Shown in pieces: positions 19,267 to 30,494 of a DNA stretch of 64,000 bases. This stretch comes from Idiomarina fontislapidosi (GTDB lineage: Bacteria; Pseudomonadota; Gammaproteobacteria; Enterobacterales; Alteromonadaceae). Numbering within the stretch: the first letter of the stretch is position 1; each line of letters opens with the position of its first letter. The stretch covers positions 78,729 to 142,728 of the forward strand of contig NZ_QJST01000007.1 of NCBI RefSeq assembly GCF_003226255.1. Direction: 5' to 3'. A program made the translations under genes and the position numbers. The notes below the pieces were generated by a model that saw nothing but the letters and a program-made list of their open reading frames with translations, did not search any database and was not told where the DNA came from.

Positions 19267-19809
19267 TTATTTTTCTCCTTCCATGTCCTCAGCGTGTCGG
19301 TAGATATACATACCTGTAGCGACGACCAGCACTAACGAAATACCAATAATGCCAAACACCTTAAAGTTAACCCAAGCATCTTGTGACATATATTGAGCGA
19401 CATAAACATTAACCGCCGCAATCGCGATACAGGTAATCACCCAAGCATACGTCAGGCGGTTCCATGCCTTATCGGGCATTTTGATGTCGGCATCAAATAG
19501 GCTTTTCAGCGGGCTGGTTTTTTTGATCCAAAGCGTGCCAGCCAATAGCGCGGCAATCAGCACGTAGATAATGGATACTTTGATTTTAACGAACCAGTCA
19601 TCATGTAAAAAAACGGTGATACCGCCAAATACCAGCACGGCACCTAACACGATCCAATGGCGGCTAGTAATGGGTTGTTTAAGTAGCTTAAGACCAACTA
19701 GCTGTACGATGGTTAATCCCATTAGCGCCCAGGTCGCAGCGAAAATATCGACCATCTGATACACGACAAAAAAGACAACTAATGGTAAGTACTCTAATAC
19801 CAGCGCCAT
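19267..19809 (-). CDS. yciB: inner-membrane protein YciB (septation protein A / IspZ)
   Basis: The 180-residue product has five or six membrane helices. It has the family pattern LPLVVFFVVY at the N-terminus and DKAWNRLTYAW in the second half. YciB proteins affect cell envelope synthesis and division; the Shigella homologue was named for a septation defect. It is 8 bp downstream of trpA and therefore probably expressed from the trp promoter or by read-through, a neighbourhood shared with E. coli. Confidence 0.93.
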   Translation of the reverse strand: MALVLEYLPLVVFFVVYQMVDIFAATWALMGLTIVQLVGLKLLKQPITSRHWIVLGAVLVFGGITVFLHDDWFVKIKVSIIYVLIAALLAGTLWIKKTSPLKSLFDADIKMPDKAWNRLTYAWVITCIAIAAVNVYVAQYMSQDAWVNFKVFGIIGISLVLVVATGMYIYRHAEDMEGEK

Positions 19810-19817
19810 GGATACTC

Positions 19818-20624
19818 CTACTGCTCAGTGGCTGACTTCATCGACCCGACAAATTGTCCAAGTTGGTCGAGCATTTGTGCTGTATTGTCGAGGTTTTTCT
19901 CGATAATAGCAACGACCGCCGAACCACTGATAGCGCCTTGTGCACCTGCCTTAATCGTGGCCGCCACATGCTCGGGTTGGGAAATACCGAAACCTAGCAT
20001 AATCGGCGCCGAACCGGCTGAACGCAATTGCGCAATGAGCTTCTCAGCTGGCACCTGCATTTGTGTTTCGGTTCCTGTCACGCCCGAACGGCTGAGCAAG
20101 TAAACATAGCCTTGGCTTTGCTTGGCAATTGCCTCGACCAACGCATCTGAAGCGTCGGGTGGGCAAATAAACACCGGTGCCACCTGACGATCAAGCGCAG
20201 GTTGTGAGAAGCGAATGGCTTCTTTGGTCGGTAAATCAGCGACCAGTACCGAGTCGACGCCAACCGCTGCCATTTTATCGTAAAATGTATCGATTCCTTT
20301 GGCAAAAATGAGGTTTGCGTAAACCAACAAGCCAATCGGAATATCAGGTGCGTATTCGCGCACTTGTTTTAGAATCGATAAACAGTCTTCAAATCGCGTA
20401 CCCCCCTCAAGCGCACGAACGTTAGCGCGCTGAATAACGGGACCATCGGCGACAGGGTCAGAAAACGGAAGACCCAGCTCCAGAGCATCGGCGCCAGCAT
20501 CAATCAAGCGCTTGATGATTTCGACACTGACTTCAGGGGTCGGATCCCCTAAGGTGACGAAGGGAACGAAAGCCCCTTGTTGCTGCTTCTCTAAATTTGC
20601 GAATAGTTGTTCATAACGACTCAT
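19818..20624 (-). CDS. trpA: tryptophan synthase alpha subunit
   Basis: TrpA cleaves indole-3-glycerol phosphate to indole and glyceraldehyde-3-phosphate, passing indole to TrpB through a tunnel. The 268-residue TIM barrel is full length. The catalytic residues E49 and D60 are both present in [14 protein letters not shown], and the flexible loop LSRSGVTG is seen. It follows trpB by 14 bp. Confidence 0.98.
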   Translation of the reverse strand: MSRYEQLFANLEKQQQGAFVPFVTLGDPTPEVSVEIIKRLIDAGADALELGLPFSDPVADGPVIQRANVRALEGGTRFEDCLSILKQVREYAPDIPIGLLVYANLIFAKGIDTFYDKMAAVGVDSVLVADLPTKEAIRFSQPALDRQVAPVFICPPDASDALVEAIAKQSQGYVYLLSRSGVTGTETQMQVPAEKLIAQLRSAGSAPIMLGFGISQPEHVAATIKAGAQGAISGSAVVAIIEKNLDNTAQMLDQLGQFVGSMKSATEQ

Positions 20625-20638
20625 TTACGGACACCCTG

Positions 20639-21832
20639 TTATTTTTCTTGAGCATTAAAAATACGACGAACGTGATCAATATCTTTGTCGCCACGCCCCG
20701 ATAAGTTGATTAAAAGGATTTCAGGTGCATCGGGTTCAGCTGCACGTTTGAGTGCGTAGGCGAGCGCATGTGCAGATTCCAATGCAGGTATAATACCCTC
20801 ATGGCGAGAAAGTAACTGAAATGCGGCTAATGCCTCATCATCGGTGACCGACTCATAACGCGCTCGACCAATCGCTTTTAAATGTGCGTGTTGTGGTCCA
20901 ACACCAGGGTAATCCAAGCCGGCAGAGACAGAGTAAGATTCTTCGACTTGTCCTTCATCGGTTTGCATCAAATAAGTTAAGCAGCCGTGCAAAATGCCTG
21001 GGCTTCCCGCTGTCAGCGTTGCGCCATGGTGTTGCGTGTCGACACCTTTACCGGCAGGCTCGACGCCTACCAACGCTACATCGGGTTCATCGATAAAGTC
21101 AGTGAACATGCCAATGGCATTCGAACCACCTCCGACACAGGCAATGACTTCATCGGGCAGACGACCTGCTTGCTCGATGATTTGTTGCTTCGCTTCTTCC
21201 CCAATCATTTTGTGAAACTCACGCACAATCGTCGGGAAGGGGTGAGCACCGGCTGCGGTACCTAGCAAATAATGGGTGGTTGGATAACTCGCTGTCCAGT
21301 CACGTAAGGCTTCATTAACGGCATCTTTTAACGTCCCGCTTCCAGTATCAACAGGCACCACCTTGGCACCCATTAATTCCATACGAAATACGTTGGGTTG
21401 CTGGCGTTCGACGTCTTTTTTACCCATGTAAATAATGCATTCAAGATCGAGTAGTGCACAAGCAAGCGCTGTTGCTGTGCCATGCTGACCCGCTCCGGTC
21501 TCTGCAATGATGCGCGTTTTACCCATCCGTTTAGCGAGTAATGCCTGCCCCAATACTTGGTTGGTTTTATGGGCACCGCCGTGCAACAAGTCTTCGCGCT
21601 TGAGGTAAATTTTTGTTCCGTTAGGACTGTCTAACGGTAAGTTACGACACAGCGATAGCGGCGTGGGGCGACCTAAGTAATTCTTCAACAGGCCACGAAA
21701 CTCTGCTTGGAACGCCTCATCCTGCTGTGCGTCAGTAAATGCTTTTTCGAGCTGCTCTAATGCAGGTAATAGAATTTCAGGTACAAACTGACCACCAAAG
21801 TCGCCAAAATAGGCGGAAAGTGACTGGCTCAT
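20639..21832 (-). CDS. trpB: tryptophan synthase beta subunit
   Basis: TrpB condenses indole with serine to make tryptophan, using PLP. The 397-residue product has the PLP lysine K89 in GGAHKTNQ. It also has the glycine-rich phosphate loop CVGGGSNA and the conserved ETGAGQHG. Its ATG overlaps the trpCF stop codon by 4 nt (ATGA), so translation is coupled. Confidence 0.98.
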   Translation of the reverse strand: MSQSLSAYFGDFGGQFVPEILLPALEQLEKAFTDAQQDEAFQAEFRGLLKNYLGRPTPLSLCRNLPLDSPNGTKIYLKREDLLHGGAHKTNQVLGQALLAKRMGKTRIIAETGAGQHGTATALACALLDLECIIYMGKKDVERQQPNVFRMELMGAKVVPVDTGSGTLKDAVNEALRDWTASYPTTHYLLGTAAGAHPFPTIVREFHKMIGEEAKQQIIEQAGRLPDEVIACVGGGSNAIGMFTDFIDEPDVALVGVEPAGKGVDTQHHGATLTAGSPGILHGCLTYLMQTDEGQVEESYSVSAGLDYPGVGPQHAHLKAIGRARYESVTDDEALAAFQLLSRHEGIIPALESAHALAYALKRAAEPDAPEILLINLSGRGDKDIDHVRRIFNAQEK

Positions 21833-23265
21833 GCTGCGGCCTCCTGTGAATGAATCGATTGTGCATTCGCACCGTAGTGACGAATGCGTTGAAAGAGAGA
21901 ATAAACTAATTGTGCATCTTTAATACCGGCTTGCCACTCTAACTTCGAGCTCGCGTCCACCCCGATAAAGCCTTGGCTAATCGCTGCGCTGACATTGCTT
22001 GGACTAATTCCTCCGGCAAGTAGGCAGCGGGCCCGTTCTTGTGCATCCATGTCATTCAATAATTGCCAATTAAAGGTTTCGCCCGTGCCACCTTGACCAT
22101 GATCAAGTACAAAGCGGTCGACTGAATGGCGTAGCGGATGCTCGTTGAGCCTAAATGGTGCGTCAACGGTGACCGCCTTCCATATTTGTACGTGCGCGAT
22201 ACCCGCTTGCTTAAAGCGGTTTTTCAGTTCAACGGTGAAATCAATATCCTCATGCCCATGCAACTGCACAGCATGCAAACCAAGCTCGAACGCTGTATCC
22301 ACTACAAACGAGAGGGGTTGATCAGCGAACACGCCGACATAGTGTAACCCTTTAACTTGACGAATAATGTTGCCCGCTTGCTCGACCTCGAGACAACGAG
22401 GAGAGCGTTCGGCAAAAATCAAACCGCCAAACACAGCGCCCGCCGTGCGTGCGCTAAGTGCATCCTCTGCACGTGTTAACCCACAGACCTTGTTTTCGCC
22501 ATAGAGTAATTTTCGGCAGGCGAGGTCGACATCGTTTTCAGCGCTTAACGCGCTACCGACTAAAAAGCCATTGACGATATCGCTGCAGCGGCGAATATCG
22601 TGGTGTTCACTAAATCCTGATTCAGCGATCAGCAGCGCCCCTTTGGGGGCGAGAGGTGCCAGCTCGTGGCTGCGATTAGGGTTAATACTGAGATCGGTTA
22701 AGTCACGATGGTTGATACCGATAATGCGTGCGCCGAGTTGTGCGGCACGCTCCATTTCGGTCTCATTGGCGACTTCTGTCAGCACGTCTAATCCTAACTC
22801 ATCGGCAACCGCGTGCAGACGTTGGTATTGCTCGTTATCTAACACCGACAGCATCAGCAATATGGCATCGGCACCAAAATAGCGAGCGCGATAGACTTGT
22901 TGTTCGTCAATAAAAAAGTCTTTGCAGAGTATCGGTAAGTCAACGTGCTGGCTGACTGCTGCCAGATACTCGTAGCTACCTTGAAAGTACTCAGGCTCCG
23001 TTAGCACTGAAATCGCAGCTGCATAAGGCTGGTAGGTTTTCGCTAGCTCGACTGGATTAAAGTCGGGCCGAATCAGTCCTTTAGATGGCGATGCTTTTTT
23101 GCACTCTAGAATAAAACCCGCTTGTGGCTGGTTCAAGGCATCATAGAGGCTGCGGGTACTTGGAGACAACGCATTGTGTTCACTCGGTATTGCGTATAAC
23201 TGGTCTTGTTGCTTATTTTGGAGCCTTTTTTGGGCAACAATTTCAGTGAGTATATTACTCGACAT
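21829..23265 (-). CDS. trpCF: bifunctional indole-3-glycerol-phosphate synthase / phosphoribosylanthranilate isomerase
   Basis: This fused enzyme carries out two successive steps of tryptophan synthesis. Residues 1 to about 255 form the TrpC barrel ([23 protein letters not shown] and LVGSAL blocks). The rest is the TrpF barrel (CGLTRAEDA at its start, [10 protein letters not shown] near the end). The fusion is typical of Enterobacterales, Vibrionales and Alteromonadales. It overlaps trpD by 11 nt upstream and trpB by 4 nt downstream. Confidence 0.97.
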   Translation of the reverse strand: MSSNILTEIVAQKRLQNKQQDQLYAIPSEHNALSPSTRSLYDALNQPQAGFILECKKASPSKGLIRPDFNPVELAKTYQPYAAAISVLTEPEYFQGSYEYLAAVSQHVDLPILCKDFFIDEQQVYRARYFGADAILLMLSVLDNEQYQRLHAVADELGLDVLTEVANETEMERAAQLGARIIGINHRDLTDLSINPNRSHELAPLAPKGALLIAESGFSEHHDIRRCSDIVNGFLVGSALSAENDVDLACRKLLYGENKVCGLTRAEDALSARTAGAVFGGLIFAERSPRCLEVEQAGNIIRQVKGLHYVGVFADQPLSFVVDTAFELGLHAVQLHGHEDIDFTVELKNRFKQAGIAHVQIWKAVTVDAPFRLNEHPLRHSVDRFVLDHGQGGTGETFNWQLLNDMDAQERARCLLAGGISPSNVSAAISQGFIGVDASSKLEWQAGIKDAQLVYSLFQRIRHYGANAQSIHSQEAAA

Positions 23266-24271
23266 AAATGCCTCCTTGTACAGCTTGAATGCGCTCTAGG
23301 TGGGTCATCGCAGCACCGCTCCCGAGATGCTCCAATACCGCTTCAGCCGCTTGTTTGTAGTCTGCGAACTTATCGGCCATGACCAGTAAAGGTGCGGTGT
23401 TAATTGCGATTGCGTGGTTCTGTGCACGTGAACCTTGGCCCGCTAATATCCGCTTCAAAACGGTGGCGTTATAATCAGCGTCGCCACCTTTCAGTTCGCT
23501 CAATGGCGCCTCGCTCAAGCCAAAGTCACTGACTGACAAGGTATATTGCTCGAGCTTATTATCGCGTAGTTCCACCACTTCTGTTGTGCCGTGTAATGCG
23601 AACTCATCGACGCCAGAACCGTGCACTACCATAGCACGCTCGGTGCCCAAGCGCTGTAGGGTTTCCGCCATCGGCTGCAACCATATAGGACTATATACAC
23701 CCAGTAATTGAATGTTAGGTCGTGCCGGATTGACTAACGGTCCGATTAAATTAAATAGCGTGCGCGTTTTCAACGTTTGTCGCACAGGCATCGCATATTT
23801 GATGCCAGGATGATAGTGCGGCGCAAACAAGAAGCAAAAGCCGTGGTCGGCTAGCTGTTTTGACGCCTCACGCGGATCAAGATCAACGCGCAAACCCAGT
23901 GATTCTAATACGTCAGCAGACCCCGAACGAGATGACACACTGCGATTACCGTGTTTCGCCATCGACAAACCCATCGACGACGCGACCAACGCCGAGGTCG
24001 TTGATAGATTAATGCTGTTTGAGCCATCGCCACCCGTACCGCAGCTATCGGCAAGTAAGCCGTTGGTGCTAGTGAGTGGTTTGCTGACATCGAGTACTGC
24101 GCGAGCTGCACCCGCCAGTTCCGCGGGCGTCTCGCCACGTAGCTTCATCGCCACCAATGCGGCACTGATTTGCGCATCATTTAACTCACCTTTAACAAGG
24201 TGACGAAATAGTTTTTGGCTCTCGTCCTGGGACAGAGGACGACCTTCGAGCAGGGTGGTGATCTCATTCAT
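23255..24271 (-). CDS. trpD: anthranilate phosphoribosyltransferase
   Basis: TrpD joins anthranilate to phosphoribosyl pyrophosphate. The 338-residue product has the PRPP-binding GTGGDGSNSINLST, the KHGNRSVSSRSGSADVLE block split over about residues 106-123, and the family's usual length. ATG 24271 is chosen: it overlaps the trpG stop by 8 nt and yields MNEITTLLEG. A longer frame to 24316 reads back into trpG. TrpG is a separate gene here, unlike the fused TrpGD of E. coli. Confidence 0.97.
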   Translation of the reverse strand: MNEITTLLEGRPLSQDESQKLFRHLVKGELNDAQISAALVAMKLRGETPAELAGAARAVLDVSKPLTSTNGLLADSCGTGGDGSNSINLSTTSALVASSMGLSMAKHGNRSVSSRSGSADVLESLGLRVDLDPREASKQLADHGFCFLFAPHYHPGIKYAMPVRQTLKTRTLFNLIGPLVNPARPNIQLLGVYSPIWLQPMAETLQRLGTERAMVVHGSGVDEFALHGTTEVVELRDNKLEQYTLSVSDFGLSEAPLSELKGGDADYNATVLKRILAGQGSRAQNHAIAINTAPLLVMADKFADYKQAAEAVLEHLGSGAAMTHLERIQAVQGGIYVE

Positions 24272-24893
24272 GACTACGTCCTTCATTAAACTGTTGAAAT
24301 AGGTACTGAACCGCATCCTGCAACATCAACTTGCCGGTCGGTGTTAATAAAGATTCTGGGTGGAATTGAAAGCCCACCGCGTTAAATTCGGTAAATTCAG
24401 CCGCCATGGGAATAAGCCCATTGACACTCTGACACTCACCCACGACCTGAATGCTATCGGGTAAGTCATAAATACTCAGCGAGTGATAACGACCGATTAC
24501 GCATTGATGTTGATGAGGTTGGCTAGCAAACAACGGATGAGGGCGGATCGACATGTGCGCCGTTTTACCGTGCACAACTTCACCGCAACGAGCGACACGG
24601 GCTCCGCTTTTCTCAGCCAGAGCCTGAAAGCCCAAACAAATACCGAGCATCGGATAGCGTCGTTGGCAGGCATCGATCATCGCCATCAGTTCGCCTGCTT
24701 GAGAAGGACTGCCTGGTCCGGGTGACAAGCAGACAACCTGAGGCCCACTATAGTTGTCGAGTTCACTTAATAAGCGAGCTGGGCTGATGGTGTTGCGATA
24801 AACACGAAGTTCGTATCCGAGCTGACTGAGTTCGTCAACCAAGTTATAAGAAAACGAATCGAGATTATCAATCAGTGTGATGCGACCTTTCAT
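24264..24893 (-). CDS. trpG: anthranilate synthase glutamine amidotransferase subunit
   Basis: TrpG supplies ammonia from glutamine to TrpE. The 209-residue class I amidotransferase has the nucleophile Cys in LGICLGFQAL, the catalytic His-Glu in FHPESLL, and the SPGPGSPSQAG loop. It is not fused to TrpD. Its start overlaps the trpE stop by 4 nt. Confidence 0.97.
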   Translation of the reverse strand: MKGRITLIDNLDSFSYNLVDELSQLGYELRVYRNTISPARLLSELDNYSGPQVVCLSPGPGSPSQAGELMAMIDACQRRYPMLGICLGFQALAEKSGARVARCGEVVHGKTAHMSIRPHPLFASQPHQHQCVIGRYHSLSIYDLPDSIQVVGECQSVNGLIPMAAEFTEFNAVGFQFHPESLLTPTGKLMLQDAVQYLFQQFNEGRSHE

Positions 24894-26488
24894 GAGCGCA
24901 CTCCTTGGGCATTAGCCGTTTGAACTGCGGCGATAACTGCGCGGGCTTTATTTTCGGTCTCGTCGACTTCGGCTTGTGGGTCGGAATCATGCACCACACC
25001 AGCGCCCGCCTGTACAACAGCACGTCCATTACTGACAAATGCCGAGCGAATGACGATGCAGGTGTCCATATCGCCATTACCCGCCAGGTAGCCTACGGCA
25101 CCGCCGTAGCTTCCTCGTCCCTGTTGTTCGACTTGTCGAATTAGGCGGGCAGCACTGACTTTAGGCGCACCAATCAGTGTACCCATATTCATGCATGCGC
25201 GATAAGCGTGGAGCGGGTCGCAATCGTCACGCAGTTGTCCAACCACCCGAGAGACCAAGTGCATAACGTGCGAGTAGCGATCAACCTTAAGTAAGTCAGC
25301 AACATTACGGGTACCAGGTTGGCAGATCCGCGCTAAGTCATTACGTGCGAGGTCGACTAACATTAAGTGCTCAGATAATTCTTTTTGGTCCATGCGTAAT
25401 TCGAGTTCGAGACGGCTATCCAAGTCATGATCCACCCGACCATCTGGGTGCTTACCGCGGGGACGCGTTCCTGCGATGGGGTAAAGTTCGACTTGGTTAC
25501 TCGCCGCAGTGTACTTAAGCGCAGACTCAGGGGAGGCTCCGAATAGCGTGAAATCTGGGTGATTCAGATAAAACATATACGGAGATGGGTTGGTCTGCTT
25601 AAGTACCGCATAGCTCGCGAGTGCATCATGACACGGCAAGCTAAAGCGGCGCGACGGCACTACTTGGAAAATATCACCGTCGAGAATGTGTTCTTTTAAC
25701 TCCAGCACATGTTGCTTAAATACGGCTTGTGAGGGTGTCGCGGTGACGCTTTCATAGTCAGCGGCGAGTGGGGTGTACTGGGTTTGCGTGCGTGGTGGTA
25801 ATTGACACCGTGCTGCGAGCTCACCGACTCGCTGACTCATCTGCGCATAAGCATCCGACGATACTTCAGGAGCGAAGAGCGAGGCAATCAACTGGCTTGA
25901 TTGACGCTGGTGGTCAACGGTTAGCAAGGTTTCAGCGACATAAAAAACATAGTCAGGCGCGCTGTTTTCGCCAACCTCGACCGTGGGAAGTTGCTCGTAG
26001 CTGGCGAGTAAGTCGTAGCCAAAGGAGCCGGCGAGGAATACCGCGAACTCATTATGAGATGCGGGATTTAACGGTGCCAAAGCGGTCTGGATCAATCGCA
26101 ATGGCTCAAAGTTAGAAACTTCTTTAAGGCGACTGGTTTCATCAAGGTCGCGATTAGATGCGGGAAACTCAAATTCGCTTATTGTGGTTGAGGCGCTTAC
26201 TAGATAATCGGCTAATCGTGCTTCTAAAAATGCTTTCAGTGGTTGACCGTTATCAGTCAGCGCTTGAACACGAACTCGTTGACCCTCGCACTTAAGCTCT
26301 AGAGCCGCGTCTATCAGCAGCAGGCTTTTCAAGGCTTGCTTGGTACCAATATCGGCAGAGTCGAGTAAGACATGCCGACCACTTGGCTGGCACACCTGTT
26401 GGTACACGCTGTGTGTATCCGCTTGGTAGGGCAGCTCGACTTGAATCGAGGTCACCGCAGCTTGAGCTTGTTGAGTATTTAAATTCAT
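24890..26488 (-). CDS. trpE: anthranilate synthase component I
   Basis: TrpE forms anthranilate from chorismate and ammonia, the committed step. The 532-residue product has the N-terminal regulatory motif VLLDSADIGTKQ, corresponding to the tryptophan-binding LLESADI motif of enteric TrpE, so feedback inhibition by tryptophan is expected. The C-terminal chorismate-binding domain shows FQVVPSRRFSL, LYPIAGTRPRG and GAPKVSAARL. It is the first structural gene after the trpL attenuator. Confidence 0.97.
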   Translation of the reverse strand: MNLNTQQAQAAVTSIQVELPYQADTHSVYQQVCQPSGRHVLLDSADIGTKQALKSLLLIDAALELKCEGQRVRVQALTDNGQPLKAFLEARLADYLVSASTTISEFEFPASNRDLDETSRLKEVSNFEPLRLIQTALAPLNPASHNEFAVFLAGSFGYDLLASYEQLPTVEVGENSAPDYVFYVAETLLTVDHQRQSSQLIASLFAPEVSSDAYAQMSQRVGELAARCQLPPRTQTQYTPLAADYESVTATPSQAVFKQHVLELKEHILDGDIFQVVPSRRFSLPCHDALASYAVLKQTNPSPYMFYLNHPDFTLFGASPESALKYTAASNQVELYPIAGTRPRGKHPDGRVDHDLDSRLELELRMDQKELSEHLMLVDLARNDLARICQPGTRNVADLLKVDRYSHVMHLVSRVVGQLRDDCDPLHAYRACMNMGTLIGAPKVSAARLIRQVEQQGRGSYGGAVGYLAGNGDMDTCIVIRSAFVSNGRAVVQAGAGVVHDSDPQAEVDETENKARAVIAAVQTANAQGVRS

Positions 26489-26523
26489 TTAACTGCTTCC
26501 TTTTGAAACCGCCCAACAAGCAT

Positions 26524-26550
26524 AAAAAAACCCGCTCGTTGAGCGGGTTT
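26524..26550 (-). terminator. trp attenuator (intrinsic terminator, segments 3:4)
   Basis: On the minus strand the stem AAACCCGCTC / GAGCGGGTTT has a 3-nt loop and is followed by a run of T (26530-26524), about 35 bp before the trpE start. Segment 3 (AACCCGCT) is also perfectly complementary over 8 nt to AGCGGGTT, which overlaps the trpL stop codon (about 26590-26597). Antitermination by a 2:3 pairing is therefore possible when ribosomes stall. An alternative 1:2 hairpin CCCG-AATTAG-CGGG forms around the stop codon. Confidence 0.93.
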
Positions 26551-26594
26551 TCGAAACTGTACTTATTTACGTATGCGCACAGAACCACAACCCG

Positions 26595-26648
26595 CTAATT
26601 CGGGAAGTGCCACCACCAAGCGTGTAGTGAAAATTGTGCTACTTGCAT
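26595..26648 (-). CDS. trpL: trp operon leader peptide
   Basis: This is a 17-codon open frame on the minus strand reading MQVAQFSLHAWWWHFPN, with three consecutive Trp codons (TGG TGG TGG) at positions 11-13 and a TAG stop. It is immediately followed by the mutually exclusive hairpins of the attenuator. This is the classical arrangement in which ribosome stalling at the Trp codons under low charged tRNA-Trp favours the antiterminator. The ribosome-binding site is weak (CGGA about 10 bp upstream). The position, Trp codon run and terminator together make the assignment secure. Confidence 0.95.
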   Translation of the reverse strand: MQVAQFSLHAWWWHFPN

Positions 26649-26693
26649 CGTAAATGTGTCCGTTTCGTTTGAGTTTGCTGTTTAGTTGTTGAC

Positions 26694-26722
26694 AAATTAC
26701 CGCGCTAAGCGCGTGCTGTCAA
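26694..26722 (-). promoter_or_regulatory. probable trp operon promoter
   Basis: On the minus strand a perfect TTGACA (26722-26717) is followed after 17 bp by TAATTT (26699-26694), a weak -10. Transcription would start about 40 bp before trpL. A short palindrome CGCGC-TAA-GCGCG lies in the spacer and might be an operator. No clear match to the E. coli TrpR operator (CTAGTTAACTAG core) was seen. Confidence 0.45.
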
Positions 26723-26735
26723 CACCCAAAATGCA

Positions 26736-28289
26736 TTACTTGTATTGTGCTGGCTCACCATCTTCTGGCAACGCATTTAAAATGAACTCACGTAAATCTT
26801 CGTTCGACTTTTGTAAGTCAGGACGGCGCAAGTACATCATGTGACCACTGCGGTAGCCTTTAAAGCTAATACGGTCTTGCATCAGTTTACTCCGATCCAA
26901 CTGCCAAGTTGTATACTTCGCATCAAAGTAGTTGGTCGCGCCATCAAAGTAGCCCGCTTGTACCATGACATTTAGATACGGGTTGGCCGCCATTGCTTCG
27001 CGCAGTTGTTCACCGGTGTTGTTATTTGAACGATCCCACGGATGCACAGGACCAAACATGTTGTACTTCACATCAGTTTTGTAACCGAGCTCTTCACGCA
27101 GGTAGTAATTAATCGCCGGCGTAAATGAGTGCAACCACGAAGTCAGTTCAGCGTTATAGTCTGGTCCATCGCCCGCGCGACGGCCATCAATACCTAAATA
27201 ACGTGAATCCAAACGACCAATCGTACGATCGCGGTCACGAAGCAGTTCTTTCCAGAAATACCAAGTGCTTGGCGCGAGGTTATTACTTAACACCGCTTCT
27301 TCTGATAGACCTGAATAGCGTGCGACTTGCGAAGCGATTTGCTCACGTTGTTGGTGCGTAAGTGAGGCGCCTTTTGCCAACGCAGGCAGGTACTCGTTTA
27401 AGGTGTAAGTTTCAGCTTCGTCCAACACGTCTAGCAGGTCTTTGCTTTGTAGGTCACTTGGCAACGCATCGTGATACCAAGCGGCGGCCGCATAGTAAGG
27501 TAGGCGGTTAGCCTCTTCTACAGGACCACTGCGCTCAATACCCAATTCAGTTGGCGACACGAGTACAACACCGTTGAGGTACATCCATTGTTGATTTTGC
27601 AATGCATGCGCCAAGCCAGATACACGTGTTGTACCGTAGCTTTCGCCAATCAGGAACTTAGGCGAACGCCAACGATTGTAGCGAGAGGTGAAAGTATTCA
27701 TCCACTCAGCAAGATACTTAACGTCTGAGTTTACCCCGAAGAACATTTTTTGTTGTTCGTCACGAGAGGGCATTTCGCCGTTCTCGTTTGGCAGTACACG
27801 CGAATAGCCGGTATTGACTGGGTTGATAAATACAATGTCAGCCACATCTAGAATCGAATGAGGGTTATCTTGAACACCGTAGGGTTGGATAGGATAGCCT
27901 TCGTCGCTCAACTTGAGCACTTTAGGACCGGTGTAAGCAAGGTGCATCCAAACGGAAGCCGAACCCGGGCCCCCATTAAATGAGTAAACGATAGGACGCT
28001 TTTCGCGATTATCGATGTCTTCTCTTTTATAATAGGTATAAAACAAGGTAGCGGTTGGCTTACCTTCATCGTTCCATACCGGTAGTGTCCCTGCTGTTGC
28101 TGTGTAATCAACGGTCTCGCCACGAATTTCGACACTGTGCTCTGTGGTTTTGCTTGACTCAATCGGAATTAAACGCTGATGCGCTTGGACATCTTGAGCT
28201 TGTGCTTGAGCATCCAATGTCATGACTGAGGCGGTTGTTAGTAAAGTCGCGGTTATTGTACCCACGATTGTTTTTGTTGCTAAAGTCAT
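26736..28289 (-). CDS. secreted S10-family serine carboxypeptidase-like protein
   Basis: The 517-residue product starts with a signal peptide (hydrophobic core at about 8-24, cleavage near AQAQA). It then has the peptidase S10 core: FNGGPGSAS for the oxyanion hole, the nucleophile motif IGESYGT with S217, and a C-terminal SGHMMYLRRP with the catalytic His. Such bacterial S10 proteins remove C-terminal residues from peptides in the periplasm or outside the cell. The gene stands alone on the minus strand, just upstream of the trp promoter and divergent from fadH. A pair of 17-bp direct repeats lies 60 bp upstream. In E. coli nothing comparable sits between trpL and yciV. Confidence 0.85.
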   Translation of the reverse strand: MTLATKTIVGTITATLLTTASVMTLDAQAQAQDVQAHQRLIPIESSKTTEHSVEIRGETVDYTATAGTLPVWNDEGKPTATLFYTYYKREDIDNREKRPIVYSFNGGPGSASVWMHLAYTGPKVLKLSDEGYPIQPYGVQDNPHSILDVADIVFINPVNTGYSRVLPNENGEMPSRDEQQKMFFGVNSDVKYLAEWMNTFTSRYNRWRSPKFLIGESYGTTRVSGLAHALQNQQWMYLNGVVLVSPTELGIERSGPVEEANRLPYYAAAAWYHDALPSDLQSKDLLDVLDEAETYTLNEYLPALAKGASLTHQQREQIASQVARYSGLSEEAVLSNNLAPSTWYFWKELLRDRDRTIGRLDSRYLGIDGRRAGDGPDYNAELTSWLHSFTPAINYYLREELGYKTDVKYNMFGPVHPWDRSNNNTGEQLREAMAANPYLNVMVQAGYFDGATNYFDAKYTTWQLDRSKLMQDRISFKGYRSGHMMYLRRPDLQKSNEDLREFILNALPEDGEPAQYK

Positions 28290-28347
28290 TACGCTCTCCT
28301 TGGAATTATCCTTTCCAGACTAGCAGGTTTTTACCCTATATGGTCAA

Positions 28348-28385
28348 AACAAATGCGACCATTGCGCGAACAAATACGACTATTG
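28348..28385. repeat. two 17-bp direct repeats, 21-bp period
   Basis: AACAAATGCGACCATTG (28348-28364) and AACAAATACGACTATTG (28369-28385) differ at two positions and are spaced by exactly 21 bp, two helical turns. They lie just upstream of a possible minus-strand -35 (TTGACC, 28347-28342) of the peptidase gene, where an activator dimer pair could bind. The -10 candidate TAGTCT is 19 bp further, a weak spacing. Confidence 0.55.
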
Positions 28386-28429
28386 ATAGGCTTGAGCAAA
28401 TATCCATAAAGGTATAGAGTGAGCTAAAA

Positions 28430-28445
28430 TTAAACGCCCGTTTAA
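28430..28445. promoter_or_regulatory. PsrA-like operator upstream of fadH
   Basis: The perfect inverted repeat TTAAACG-CC-CGTTTAA contains the AAAC-N4-GTTT core described for PsrA, the fatty-acid-degradation repressor of many Gammaproteobacteria. It lies 12 bp before the fadH start codon, a fitting position for repression. The assignment rests on the motif and on the function of the downstream gene. Confidence 0.55.
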
Positions 28446-28450
28446 AATAG

Positions 28451-30493
<2,043 letters not shown>

Positions 30494-30494
30494 T

